Part shown: one piece after another, positions 34,289 to 42,412 of the stretch
Layout of the letters: each line of letters opens with the position of its first letter
Position numbering within the stretch: position 1 is the stretch's first letter
DNA from: an uncultured Lachnospiraceae bacterium
Lineage (GTDB): Bacteria; Bacillota; Clostridia; Lachnospirales; Lachnospiraceae
Reading direction: 5' to 3'
Length of the DNA: 45,410 nt
Assembly: GCA_947588995.1 (NCBI GenBank)
Contig: CANPZI010000022.1
Coordinates: 1-45,410, forward strand
Notes under the pieces: generated by a model
What the model was told of the DNA's origin: nothing
Database searches by the model: none
The model's input: the letters and a program-made list of their open reading frames with translations, nothing else
Translations under genes and position numbers: made by a program

Positions 34289-34317
34289 ATTTTATGCTTG
34301 TTCGGCACATTTTGCAA
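34289..34317 (-). promoter_or_regulatory. Chemoreceptor gene promoter
   Basis: Minus strand: -35 TTGCAA (34312-34317), 17-nt spacer, -10 TAAAAT (34289-34294). A sigma-A type promoter; I see no sigma-28 (flagellar) signature. Confidence 0.6.
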
Positions 34318-34336
34318 GTACAAATCCGCTCTGTTC

Positions 34337-35881
34337 TCAGAACACCTGCAGATACTGCTCATAGTCCCTGTAAGTGACCGTCACCCAGCCGTACTCATAG
34401 TTGAAACCGATCTCCATGCCGAGCGGCGTGTAGAACACAATAATGTCGTCGGACTTGAAGTAATCCGTGATCTCCTGATCGGAGAGCGACGTCAGGTAAT
34501 CGATCTCCCCGTTCTGCTCATCGCTCCTCTGCCTGAAATCCACGGAGAAGTCGTCGTCCGTATGAACCATGCTCCTGTTGTCCAGCACAACGCCGTTCTC
34601 CATATCGATATTGAGGCTGTACAGATAGTAATCCACACTCTGACCGCTGTCCCCGTAATCGAGATACAGATCCTCCTGAAAGACGATGCTCAGTTTCTCC
34701 TCGTCCATGTAGGTCACGTACGACTCTGCGCTCAGATAGACATCCACGCCCTCCTCGGCATCGTCAGCCACGCCTTTCAGGAAATCGACCTCGTCCATGA
34801 TCGTCCGGTTCAGGCTGTCCAGATTCGGCACATTGTCGCCGGCGATCACAGGGTAGGTGATATAGATATCCCTGCCGCTCTCTCCCTGTGCATCCTCATT
34901 TTCGGAATCCCCTTCATAATACTCCTCGAAATCCACGACATAGGACAGATCCCATCGCAGCTCGTCGTGCAGTTCATAATACCCGTCGTCGTCATAGCTG
35001 CCGCCATCATCGCCGTAGCTGTCGTCGGCAAAAGAATCCCCGCTCCCATAAGTGTCGCCGTCATCATCAAAATCGTCGTAATCATAGTCGTAATCATGAT
35101 GAATGTCCCAGTCGTCGTCAAAGTTATATTCATCCCTGTCGTCATACCTGTCCCTGTCCCGGAGCACTGACCGCGTCAGCTTGTAGGTCAGGGCGAACAC
35201 GGCGATGAGCAGCAGCACGATGACCGTGACAACCAGGGCGATAATCAGACCGTTTTTGTTCTTTTTGGGCGGCACCGCGTAAGGGCTGTACGGATTGGTG
35301 TTGTTATTGTAAGGAGTTCCGCCGCCATAGGTCTGGCTGCTGCCGTTATTGTATGGGCTGCCGCTGCCATACGGCTGGCCGTTACCATAGGAATTTCCGT
35401 TATTATAGGGAGTTCCATTGCCATTCGGCTGGCCGCCGTAGGGATTTCCGTTATTATAGGGGTTACTATTGCCGTACGACTGGCCGTTCCCGTTATGGTA
35501 AGGGGTTCCGCCGCCGTAGGGCTTTCCGCTATCGTACGGGTTCCCGCCGCCGTAGGGATTTCCGCTATCGTACGGGTTCCCGCCGCCGTAAACATTTCCG
35601 CTATCGTACGGAGTCCCGCCGCTATACGAATTGCCGCCGCCGTGAGGACTCTGATACTGTCCCCCATACTGACCGGCATATGGATTGTCCGGCTCTCCGT
35701 TATAGGGGGCAGGCGCGCTCACATCCGTCTCCGCAGCCGGGATTTCCTCCACGGTCACACTCTGTGCCGGAATCTCCTCCGTCTCCCCGTACTCCTGCGT
35801 CTCCCTCGAAGTATCGGGCGTATTGTAGATATCCGCACCGCCATCCGATTCAAAATTGTCATTCTGATCCCATCGGTCCAT
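34337..35881 (-). CDS. Gly/Tyr/Asn-rich membrane protein with acidic linker and RsiV-like extracellular domain
   Basis: 514 aa, not a recognised named protein. Residues 1-60 are acidic. Residues 60-200 are low-complexity, made of Gly, Tyr, Asn, Pro and Ser, with three 12-residue repeats of the NPYDSGNPYGGG type (about 91-125). PPKKNKN then precedes one membrane helix (about 211-233), so the repeat region should be cytoplasmic. Outside there is a very acidic Asp/Tyr stretch (about 241-305, e.g. HHDYDYDYDDFDDDGD). The final 200 residues resemble the DUF3298/DUF4163 region of the RsiV family (DYYLYSLNIDMENGVV, FYTPLGMEIGFNYEYGWVTV). No sigma factor gene is adjacent, so an anti-sigma role is not supported. 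It lies between cinA and the chemoreceptor. Confidence 0.75.
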   Translation of the reverse strand: MDRWDQNDNFESDGGADIYNTPDTSRETQEYGETEEIPAQSVTVEEIPAAETDVSAPAPYNGEPDNPYAGQYGGQYQSPHGGGNSYSGGTPYDSGNVYGGGNPYDSGNPYGGGNPYDSGKPYGGGTPYHNGNGQSYGNSNPYNNGNPYGGQPNGNGTPYNNGNSYGNGQPYGSGSPYNNGSSQTYGGGTPYNNNTNPYSPYAVPPKKNKNGLIIALVVTVIVLLLIAVFALTYKLTRSVLRDRDRYDDRDEYNFDDDWDIHHDYDYDYDDFDDDGDTYGSGDSFADDSYGDDGGSYDDDGYYELHDELRWDLSYVVDFEEYYEGDSENEDAQGESGRDIYITYPVIAGDNVPNLDSLNRTIMDEVDFLKGVADDAEEGVDVYLSAESYVTYMDEEKLSIVFQEDLYLDYGDSGQSVDYYLYSLNIDMENGVVLDNRSMVHTDDDFSVDFRQRSDEQNGEIDYLTSLSDQEITDYFKSDDIIVFYTPLGMEIGFNYEYGWVTVTYRDYEQYLQVF

Positions 35882-35922
35882 CTTCTCACACCTTATCTTT
35901 CTCTCGTCCGCACGGTCTGCCT

Positions 35923-37194
35923 CTATTTTTCTTTGCCGCCGAATGTCACTTCACTATAATATTGCAGAATGCACTCCCGCATCAGCGCCAGCGCCGCGGA
36001 AACCGTGCTTTCCCGCACTTTGGCGCGCCCGCCGCTAAAATGGTACTCTTTCACCGTCACATTGCCGCAGACGCTGCACGCAATGTACACCAGTCCCACC
36101 GGTTTTTTGTCGGTTCCGCCGTCCGGCCCGGCAATCCCCGTGATTGAGACCGTCACATCTCCTTTCGAGACGAGCGCGGCGCCTCTGGCCATCTCCCTCG
36201 CCGTCTCCTCGCTCACCGCCCCGTACTTGGCTAACAGGCTCTTCTTGATCCCGAGCAGACGGCGCTTCGCCTTGTTGGAGTAGGTGACGAAGCCGCCCTT
36301 GAAGACATCCGACACACCCGGCACGTTGACCAGTCTGGCCGCCAGCATCCCGCCGGTGCATGACTCCGCCGTGACGAGGGACAGCTTGTTCGCGAGAAGC
36401 AGATCGACCACCGCTTTCTCCAGCGTCACGCCGTCGTCCGTCGTGTACACATGGCTGCCGAAACGGCCCTTGAGTTCTTTGACCACAGGTTTGAGCAGTT
36501 TCTTCGCCGCTTTCTCGTCCTCGGCCCTGGCCGTCACACGCAGATGCACCTCTCCCGTCTTGGCGTAGGTGGCGATCGTAGGATTGGTCTGCGCGTCGAT
36601 CAGATCCCGCACCATCGTCTCCGCCTTGCTCTCCCCGACGCCGCAGATCTTCACGGTCTGGGAGTAGATCACACTGTCCTGCAGTTTGGCCAGATACGGC
36701 TCAACGGAAGCCTCGAACATCGGGATCAGCTCATTCGGCGGCCCCGGCATCAGCACGATATGCTTGCCGTTCTCCGCCATGATTACGCCCGGCGCGGTGC
36801 CGTTCGGGTTGTTGATCACGATACAGCCCTCCGGCATCATCGCCTGCTTCCAGTTATTGTCGGTGATTTCCAGCCCTCTCTGCTCAAAGAAAGCCCGCAG
36901 AGCCGCCCTGCTCTCCTCGTGCAGGTGCAGTGGCTTACCCATCACTTTCGCGGCCGCCTCTTTCGTCAGGTCATCCTGCGTAGGGCCCAAGCCGCCGGAG
37001 ATGAGCAGGATATCGGCCCTCGACAGCGCCGTCTTTATCGTCTCGCACAGCCTCTCCTCATTGTCACCGACCACGTCCTGATAATAGCAGGAAAGGCCCA
37101 GACCGGCGCAGCGCTCAGCCAGATATGCCGCGTTTGTGTTCACGATATTGCCCAGTAAAATTTCCGTCCCAACCGAAATCAATTCAACGACCAT
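35923..37194 (-). CDS. cinA: CinA, competence/damage-inducible protein A
   Basis: 423 aa. The N-terminal MoaB/MogA-like domain (VELISVGTEILLGNIVNTNA, ISGGLGPTQDDLTKEA) is followed by the C-terminal nicotinamide-nucleotide amidase domain (LVTAESCTGGMLAARLV, VTVSITGIAGPDGGTDKKPVGLV). The protein is linked to NAD salvage by hydrolysing NMN. The ATG at 37194 is selected because the family starts at this MVVELISVGTE segment; the frame is open 20 codons further upstream. pgsA and rimO lie upstream. In many Bacillota recA follows cinA directly; here three extra genes lie between. Confidence 0.95.
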   Translation of the reverse strand: MVVELISVGTEILLGNIVNTNAAYLAERCAGLGLSCYYQDVVGDNEERLCETIKTALSRADILLISGGLGPTQDDLTKEAAAKVMGKPLHLHEESRAALRAFFEQRGLEITDNNWKQAMMPEGCIVINNPNGTAPGVIMAENGKHIVLMPGPPNELIPMFEASVEPYLAKLQDSVIYSQTVKICGVGESKAETMVRDLIDAQTNPTIATYAKTGEVHLRVTARAEDEKAAKKLLKPVVKELKGRFGSHVYTTDDGVTLEKAVVDLLLANKLSLVTAESCTGGMLAARLVNVPGVSDVFKGGFVTYSNKAKRRLLGIKKSLLAKYGAVSEETAREMARGAALVSKGDVTVSITGIAGPDGGTDKKPVGLVYIACSVCGNVTVKEYHFSGGRAKVRESTVSAALALMRECILQYYSEVTFGGKEK

Positions 37195-37263
37195 ACTCTC
37201 ATCCCACTCCGCATCTTCCGCGCCGCAGAGATCCGATTCCCGCATCCGTCTCACGGCGCTCCG

Positions 37264-37815
37264 TTATTTGGTATCTTTCATGACGTCTTTGTTTTTCCAC
37301 AGATAATCTAAGAGCGATATCACGGTCAGCAGCAGCGCTGCCCACATCACAATCTCCGTAAGCATCCGAAGCGCCGCGATATCGGCGATCATCAGACAGA
37401 TCATGACCATCTGGAACGTCGTCTTGAACTTGCCCCAATAGCTCGCCGCAATCACCACGCCGTTGTCTGCCGCAATCAGCCGGAATCCGCTGATGATAAA
37501 TTCCCTGGCGATGATGACGATGACGATCCATGCCAGAATCCGGCCGAGCGCCACCAGGCAGATCAGGGCCGAACACACGAGCAGTTTATCCGCCAGAGGA
37601 TCCATGAACTTGCCAAAGTTCGTCACCAGATTGTACTTTCTGGCAATCCTGCCGTCCAGCAGATCCGTCAGGCTGGCCACGATAAAAATCGCCAGCGCGA
37701 TCCACTTATGCGGTATCTGCGCGCCCGTCCCCGCAAACGCCGGCGCCAGCATAAACAGCACAAAAAAGGGAATCAGTATCACGCGAAACATCGTCAGCTT
37801 ATTCGGCAGATTCAT
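37264..37815 (-). CDS. pgsA: CDP-diacylglycerol--glycerol-3-phosphate 3-phosphatidyltransferase
   Basis: 183 aa membrane enzyme that makes phosphatidylglycerol phosphate. The CDP-alcohol phosphotransferase signature DG-x2-AR-x8-G-x3-D-x3-D is complete in DGRIARKYNLVTNFGKFMDP plus LAD (about residues 53-75). Four to six hydrophobic segments are visible, starting with FRVILIPFFVLFML. It overlaps the rimO stop by 17 nt and lies 69 nt upstream of cinA, the usual rimO-pgsA-cinA order. Confidence 0.95.
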   Translation of the reverse strand: MNLPNKLTMFRVILIPFFVLFMLAPAFAGTGAQIPHKWIALAIFIVASLTDLLDGRIARKYNLVTNFGKFMDPLADKLLVCSALICLVALGRILAWIVIVIIAREFIISGFRLIAADNGVVIAASYWGKFKTTFQMVMICLMIADIAALRMLTEIVMWAALLLTVISLLDYLWKNKDVMKDTK

Positions 37816-39142
37816 TTTCCAACTCTCCCATCAGATCATATTCGCAGGCGGCGGTAACTCTCACGCTGATGAAGTCGCCCGTCATCAGTTCTCTCTCCGT
37901 GTCGACAAAAAGGAAGCCGTCCACGTTAGGGGCATCTCTGTAGGTGCGCGTCACATACACGCCCTCATCGACGACTCTGCCCTCCACGACAGCCGTCACG
38001 ATCCTGCCCACCATATCCTCCGCGGCGTCAAAGGCAATCTGCTGCTGGCGTTCCATGAGCTGTGCCCGCCGCTTCTCCTTGACTTTCTCCGGAACCTGAT
38101 CCGGCATCCCGGCCGCAGGCGTATCCTCCTCCTGCGAGTAGGCAAAGACGCCCAGCCGGTCAAACTTCATCTCCCCGACGAAGTCCAGCAGCTCCCGATG
38201 ATCCTCCTCCGTCTCCCCCGGGAAGCCCGCAATCAGCGTGGTCCGCAAACAGATGTCCGGAATCTCGCGCCGCAGCTTTTCTATGATCTCCCGCAGCCGT
38301 CTGCGGTCGGTTTTTCGTCCCATCAGCCGCAGGATCCTGTCGGAGGCGTGCTGAACCGGCAGATCGAGATAGTGACAGATCTTCTCCTCGTCGCGTATCG
38401 TCCGGATCAGTTCGTCGTCGATCTCCTCGGGATAGCAGTACAGAATCCGTATCCAGCGAAGCTCCTCGATCCGGCACAGGCTGTGCAGGAGCTTAGGCAG
38501 CGCCTTATACCCGTAGAGATCCTGCCCGTAGACCGTCGTCTCCTGGGCGACCAGAATCAGTTCTCTCACGCCCTGCCCGGCCAGCGTGCGCGCCTCCTGT
38601 ACCAGCTCTTCCAGCGGCACGCTGCGGTAAGCGCCGCGCACTTTCGGAATGATACAGTAGGTACAGTGTTTGTCACAGCCCTCCGCGATCTTCAGATAGG
38701 CGAAGTGGCCGCCCGTCGTCACCACCCGCCGCACGCCGCTAAGCGGCCTCTCCGACAGGCTCTTATAGCGTTCCCTGCCGACGCCCCGGAAAGCCTCGTC
38801 CAGCGCCTCACAGATCTCGTCGATGGCCGTCGTCCCCAGCACGGCGTCCACCTCGGGAATCTCCGTCCTGATCTCCTCGCGGTACCGCTCGGCCAGACAG
38901 CCGGCCACGACCAGCGCCTCGACGGCGCCGCTCTTCTTAAGCTCCGCCATCTCCAGGATCGTGTTGACGCTCTCCTCCTTGGCGTCACCGATAAAACAGC
39001 AGGTATTGACGACCACGGCGTCCGCTTCCCGCTCATCGTCGGTAAATTCGTATCCCCGCCCGGACAATAACCCCAGCATCATCTCCGAGTCCACCAGATT
39101 CTTGTCGCAGCCCAGGGATACGAACAGGATCTTTTTTTTCAT
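37799..39142 (-). CDS. rimO: Ribosomal protein S12 methylthiotransferase
   Basis: 447 aa radical-SAM enzyme that adds a methylthio group to an Asp of ribosomal protein S12. The N-terminal UPF0004 domain has its Cys residues in FVSLGCDKNLVDSE, VNTCCFIG and VAGCLAERY. The radical-SAM motif CxxxCxxC is in EGCDKHCTYCIIPKVRG. A C-terminal TRAM domain is present (VGRIVTAVVEGRVVDEG and onward). The start overlaps the trpD stop by 4 nt and the end overlaps pgsA by 17 nt. Confidence 0.96.
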   Translation of the reverse strand: MKKKILFVSLGCDKNLVDSEMMLGLLSGRGYEFTDDEREADAVVVNTCCFIGDAKEESVNTILEMAELKKSGAVEALVVAGCLAERYREEIRTEIPEVDAVLGTTAIDEICEALDEAFRGVGRERYKSLSERPLSGVRRVVTTGGHFAYLKIAEGCDKHCTYCIIPKVRGAYRSVPLEELVQEARTLAGQGVRELILVAQETTVYGQDLYGYKALPKLLHSLCRIEELRWIRILYCYPEEIDDELIRTIRDEEKICHYLDLPVQHASDRILRLMGRKTDRRRLREIIEKLRREIPDICLRTTLIAGFPGETEEDHRELLDFVGEMKFDRLGVFAYSQEEDTPAAGMPDQVPEKVKEKRRAQLMERQQQIAFDAAEDMVGRIVTAVVEGRVVDEGVYVTRTYRDAPNVDGFLFVDTERELMTGDFISVRVTAACEYDLMGELENESAE

Positions 39143-40149
39143 CGATTGGAATACTCCACCAGCTTCTCCAGCGTCTTAAGCGCCTTGCCGGAATCGATCG
39201 CCTCGGCCGCGAGTTTCATGCCCTCCTCGATCGAGGCCGCCACCTTGCCGGCATACAGCGCCGCGCCGGCATTGAGCAGCACGATGTCGCGCTTCGGCCC
39301 TCTGTCCTCGCCGCTCAGGATAGCTCTGGTGATCGCGGCGTTCGCCGCTCCGTCGCCGCCCGTGATGTCCTCCGCCGACGCGCGCTTTAAGCCGAACTGC
39401 TCCGGGGTGATCGTGTAGACCGTGACCACGTCGTCCTTAATCTCCGCGATGGTCGTCTCGCTGACTGTGGAGATCTCATCCATACCGTTGGCACCCGATA
39501 CGACCATGCCGGTCTCCACGCCCAGGTGCATCAGCGCTGTCGCGATCGGCTCACAGAGCGCCTGATCGTACACGCCGATCAGCATACACTTCGCGCCGGA
39601 CGGATTGGCCATAGGACCCAGGATATTGAAGATGGAACGGATTCCCATCTCGCTTCTCGCCTGTCCCACATACTTCATGGACTGATTGAAAGCGGGGGCA
39701 AACATAAAGCCGATGCCGACTTCCTCCACGCATTTTTCTACAATATCGATATCGGGGGTAATGTTGACGCCGAGCGCCTCCAGCACGTCGCCCGCGCCGG
39801 ACTTGGACGAGATCGCGCGGTTGCCGTGCTTCGCCACCGGAAGTCCCGCGGCTGCCACCACAAAAGCCGAGGTCGTCGAGATATTAAAAGTGTAGGCATA
39901 GTCGCCGCCCGTGCCGACGAAGTCAATATACATCGGCAGATCCGGGTGGATGTGCGCCGCTTTCTCTTTCAGGACGCTGGCGCTGCCGATAATCTCATCG
40001 ATCGTCTCGCCTTTCATGCGCAGCGCGGTCAGATACGCGCCGATCTGCGCCTGCGTCGCCTCGCCGCTCAGCATGAGTCCCATGACTCTTGCCGCCTCTT
40101 CGACGGACAGATTTTTTCTCTCGCTTACCGCTTTAATCGCACTCTTCAT
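39139..40149 (-). CDS. trpD: Anthranilate phosphoribosyltransferase, isolated from a trp operon
   Basis: 336 aa. It transfers phosphoribosyl to anthranilate in tryptophan synthesis. Motifs are GTGGD (PRPP binding, in DFVGTGGDYAYTFNIST) and KHGNRAISSKSGAGDVLEAL, which has the family pattern with small changes. No other trp gene is near. It overlaps rpoZ by 17 nt and rimO by 4 nt, so it is translated as part of the housekeeping operon. The ribosome site GAGGAAG lies within rpoZ. It may be the only trpD of the cell or a paralogue acting on another aromatic substrate. Confidence 0.9.
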   Translation of the reverse strand: MKSAIKAVSERKNLSVEEAARVMGLMLSGEATQAQIGAYLTALRMKGETIDEIIGSASVLKEKAAHIHPDLPMYIDFVGTGGDYAYTFNISTTSAFVVAAAGLPVAKHGNRAISSKSGAGDVLEALGVNITPDIDIVEKCVEEVGIGFMFAPAFNQSMKYVGQARSEMGIRSIFNILGPMANPSGAKCMLIGVYDQALCEPIATALMHLGVETGMVVSGANGMDEISTVSETTIAEIKDDVVTVYTITPEQFGLKRASAEDITGGDGAANAAITRAILSGEDRGPKRDIVLLNAGAALYAGKVAASIEEGMKLAAEAIDSGKALKTLEKLVEYSNR

Positions 40150-40384
40150 CGTTTTCTTCCTCGCTTAAAATCTTTACTTTGCCCTGATACAGCTCCTCAA
40201 CCGCGACGGAGAGCGGCTTCTTGCCCCTGCCGTCCACCAGTTCCTCATCGCCGGCGATAATCTGTCTCGCGCGCTTGGCCGTAGCCATCACGATGGAATA
40301 CCGGCTGTTTACCACGGGATCTTCTCCCTCCTCCACGCCGCTGTTTACCACACTGATCAGGTCCGCATAAGATGGATGCAACAT
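40133..40384 (-). CDS. rpoZ: RNA polymerase omega subunit
   Basis: 83 aa, omega/RpoZ family, which helps assemble RNA polymerase. The core MATAKRARQIIAGDEE matches the conserved helix that contacts the beta-prime C-terminus, preceded by NSRYSIV. It follows gmk with a 1-nt TAATG overlap, the classical gmk-rpoZ pair. The C-terminus is acidic. Confidence 0.93.
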   Translation of the reverse strand: MLHPSYADLISVVNSGVEEGEDPVVNSRYSIVMATAKRARQIIAGDEELVDGRGKKPLSVAVEELYQGKVKILSEEENDEECD

Positions 40385-41010
40385 TATGATTTCTCTCCTT
40401 CCAATTCCGTTCTGATATTTTCGATAAACTCCCTGTTTCTGCCGGGAGTATTACGAGCTGCCGCAATGATGCCGTGGAGCTGCTCCACGCATGTCTCCAG
40501 ATCATCGTTGACTACAATATACTCATAAGACTCGATGCCCTCCGCCTCTTTCGCCGCGCGGCGCATCCGCTTCTCGATCACTTCCTGCGTCTCCGTGCCT
40601 CTGCCGACCAGCCTGCGCCGAAGTTCCGCAGCGCTCGGCGGCATCACAAAGAGTAACAGTGCGTCGTCATACTGCTTCTTCACCTTGAGCGCGCCCTGAA
40701 TCTCAATCTCCAGGATCACGTTTTTCCCTTCGGCCAGCTGTCTTTCCACGTAATCCCTGGGCGTGCCGTAATAGTTGTCGCAGTAGCAGGCATACTCAAT
40801 CAGGCCGTTCTCCGCGATCTTCCGCTCAAACTGTTCCTTTTGCAGGAAAAAGTATTCCCTGCCGTCCTCCTCGCCCGGTCTGGGCTGTCTGGTCGTGGCG
40901 GAGACCGACAGCGCATAGCCGTCGTACCTCTCGATCAGTCTCTTGACCAGCGTGCCCTTGCCTGCCCCCGAAAACCCGGAAATCACAATCAAAATGCCCT
41001 TACGTCTCAT
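40384..41010 (-). CDS. gmk: Guanylate kinase
   Basis: 208 aa. Phosphorylates GMP to GDP. The P-loop is GFSGAGKGT (residues 12-20), followed by SATTRQPRPGEEDGREYFF (GMP binding), YGTPRDYVE and the lid RLVGRGTETQEVIEKRM. The length is normal. It lies between remA (11-nt overlap) and rpoZ, in the conserved yicC-remA-gmk-rpoZ order. Confidence 0.97.
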   Translation of the reverse strand: MRRKGILIVISGFSGAGKGTLVKRLIERYDGYALSVSATTRQPRPGEEDGREYFFLQKEQFERKIAENGLIEYACYCDNYYGTPRDYVERQLAEGKNVILEIEIQGALKVKKQYDDALLLFVMPPSAAELRRRLVGRGTETQEVIEKRMRRAAKEAEGIESYEYIVVNDDLETCVEQLHGIIAAARNTPGRNREFIENIRTELEGEKS

Positions 41011-41260
41011 CCGCGTCCGTATCCTCCGCCTGTGCCCTGCCCGAAATCGTCTCCGGCAGAAGCGCCGACAGCACGATCTGGCTGTTCTCCATCACCAGCA
41101 CCGCCTTCGTCCTGCGGCCCTGCGTGGCATCGATCGCCATGCCCTCCTCTTTCGCTTTCTGCACCATACGCTTCACAGGTGCGGAATCGGGACTCACGAT
41201 GGCGATGATCTTGCCTGTGTTCACTACATTGCCGAATCCAATATGAATCAGCTTTCCCAT
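41000..41260 (-). CDS. remA: RemA family DNA-binding regulator (DUF370)
   Basis: 86 aa from ATG 41260 (MGKLIHIGFGNVVN). The family segments IAIVSPDSAPVKRMVQKAKE and GMAIDATQGRRTKAVLVMEN are intact. In Bacillus subtilis RemA activates biofilm matrix and osmoprotection genes; in Clostridia the role is less known. The C-terminal tail is Asp/Glu-rich and overlaps gmk by 11 nt. The frame is open upstream, but those residues do not resemble the family. Confidence 0.93.
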   Translation of the reverse strand: MGKLIHIGFGNVVNTGKIIAIVSPDSAPVKRMVQKAKEEGMAIDATQGRRTKAVLVMENSQIVLSALLPETISGRAQAEDTDADET

Positions 41261-41294
41261 TCTGTGACGTCTCTCTTTCCTGACAGTGCGCCGT

Positions 41295-42173
41295 CTATTC
41301 GATATTCTGAATCTGCTCGCGCACTTTCTCAATCTCCGTCTTCAGCTCGATGGCACGGTTGGAAATCTCCAGATCGTTCGCCTTGGAGAGGATCGTATTG
41401 GCCTCGCGGTTCATCTCCTGCGCAATAAAGTCCAGCTTGCGCCCGATGCTGCCGCCCTGCACGAGATTTTCTCTGGTGGTTTCGATATGGCTCCTTAAAC
41501 GGACCAGTTCCTCGTCCACACACACTTTGTCCGCAAAAATCGTGACCTCCGTCAGCAGACGGCTCTCGTCCACCTGCACGTCGCCGATCAGCTCCTGCAC
41601 TTTCTCCTCCAGCTTCTGCCTGTATTCCGCCACGATCTGCGGGGAGCGTTCCGTGATATAATCCACATGCCCGAGCATACCGTCCAGCTTGCCGATCAGA
41701 TCCTCCCTGAGGTTTTCTCCCTCCCTGACCCTGGTTTCCACGAACTTCTCCGCCGCTTTCCTGACGGCTTCCTCCAGAAACTGCCACAGCTCCTCCTCGT
41801 CCGTGGACTGCTCCTCCATGCTGAACACTTCCGGATAGCGCGACAGGGTGGAGACGCGGATATCATTGTCCAGCCCGAAATCCTCCGCCATCTGCGCGAG
41901 ATATTTCATATACTCGGCCGCCAGCTCCCTGTTGTACTTCACGCACACATTGGCTTCCGTGAGATCTTCGTATGTGATAAAGATGTCCACCTTGCCCCGC
42001 TGGATATAATTCTTCAGTTCGTTCCTGATCGCCGCCTCGAAGAAATTCAGTTTCTTGGGCATCTTGATATTGACATCCAGATACCTGTGGTTGACGGATT
42101 TCATCTCCACAGTGATCTTCCGCTCTCCTCTGGCGACTTCCGATCTGCCAAAGCCGGTCATGCTCTTTATCAT
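41295..42173 (-). CDS. YicC family endoribonuclease
   Basis: 292 aa. The N-terminal YicC-like domain begins MIKSMTGFGRSE and has MKSVNHRYLDVNIKMP. The C-terminal DUF1732 domain contains SRLLTEVTIFADKVCVDEEL, RLRSHIE and GRKLDFIAQEMNREANTI, all strongly conserved. E. coli YicC is an RNase that acts on some small RNAs; the function in Bacillota is less clear. The ATG at 42173 gives the standard N-terminus. It is the first gene of the yicC-remA-gmk-rpoZ-trpD-rimO-pgsA-cinA operon. Confidence 0.93.
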   Translation of the reverse strand: MIKSMTGFGRSEVARGERKITVEMKSVNHRYLDVNIKMPKKLNFFEAAIRNELKNYIQRGKVDIFITYEDLTEANVCVKYNRELAAEYMKYLAQMAEDFGLDNDIRVSTLSRYPEVFSMEEQSTDEEELWQFLEEAVRKAAEKFVETRVREGENLREDLIGKLDGMLGHVDYITERSPQIVAEYRQKLEEKVQELIGDVQVDESRLLTEVTIFADKVCVDEELVRLRSHIETTRENLVQGGSIGRKLDFIAQEMNREANTILSKANDLEISNRAIELKTEIEKVREQIQNIE

Positions 42174-42193
42174 AATCGTATACTTGCCTTTCC

Positions 42194-42267
42194 CATGTGC
42201 CGGGCACATGCGCCGCTCAATCTGTGCGTACAGATTTTATTATAGAATAATTGCGGGGAGTAGTCAA
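42194..42267 (-). promoter_or_regulatory. yicC operon promoter and palindromic leader
   Basis: Minus strand: -35 TTGACT (42262-42267), 17-nt spacer, -10 TATAAT (42239-42244). Downstream are two inverted repeats: AATCTGT-N4-ACAGATT (about 42219-42236) over the start site, and CATGTGCC-G-GGCACATG (about 42194-42210) in the leader. Confidence 0.75.
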
Positions 42268-42276
42268 TCAAGAAAG

Positions 42277-42305
42277 TTGCAACTTAAGCGCCTGTGATGT
42301 AAGAT
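42277..42305 (+). promoter_or_regulatory. rqcH promoter
   Basis: -35 TTGCAA (42277-42282), 17-nt spacer, -10 TAAGAT (42300-42305), divergent from the yicC promoter ten bases away. Confidence 0.65.
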
Positions 42306-42412
42306 AGATACTGTCTGCCGGGCATCCGTCCGCGGCAGATTGACACAAGCCCCGCCAAAACGCTTCCGCGGACAGCCGGATAAGTATGACGGCGGGCGGA
42401 AAGGACCCCTCT

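Noticed and set aside
34326..34340. GTTCTCAGAAC palindrome as a possible LexA box
   Set aside because: The half-sites are in the opposite orientation to GAAC-N4-GTTC, and it lies at a gene end, not at a promoter.
35480..35640. Regular short repeats that might suggest a CRISPR array
   Set aside because: They are in frame within the Gly/Tyr-rich protein, have a 36-nt period encoding 12 residues and no unique spacers.
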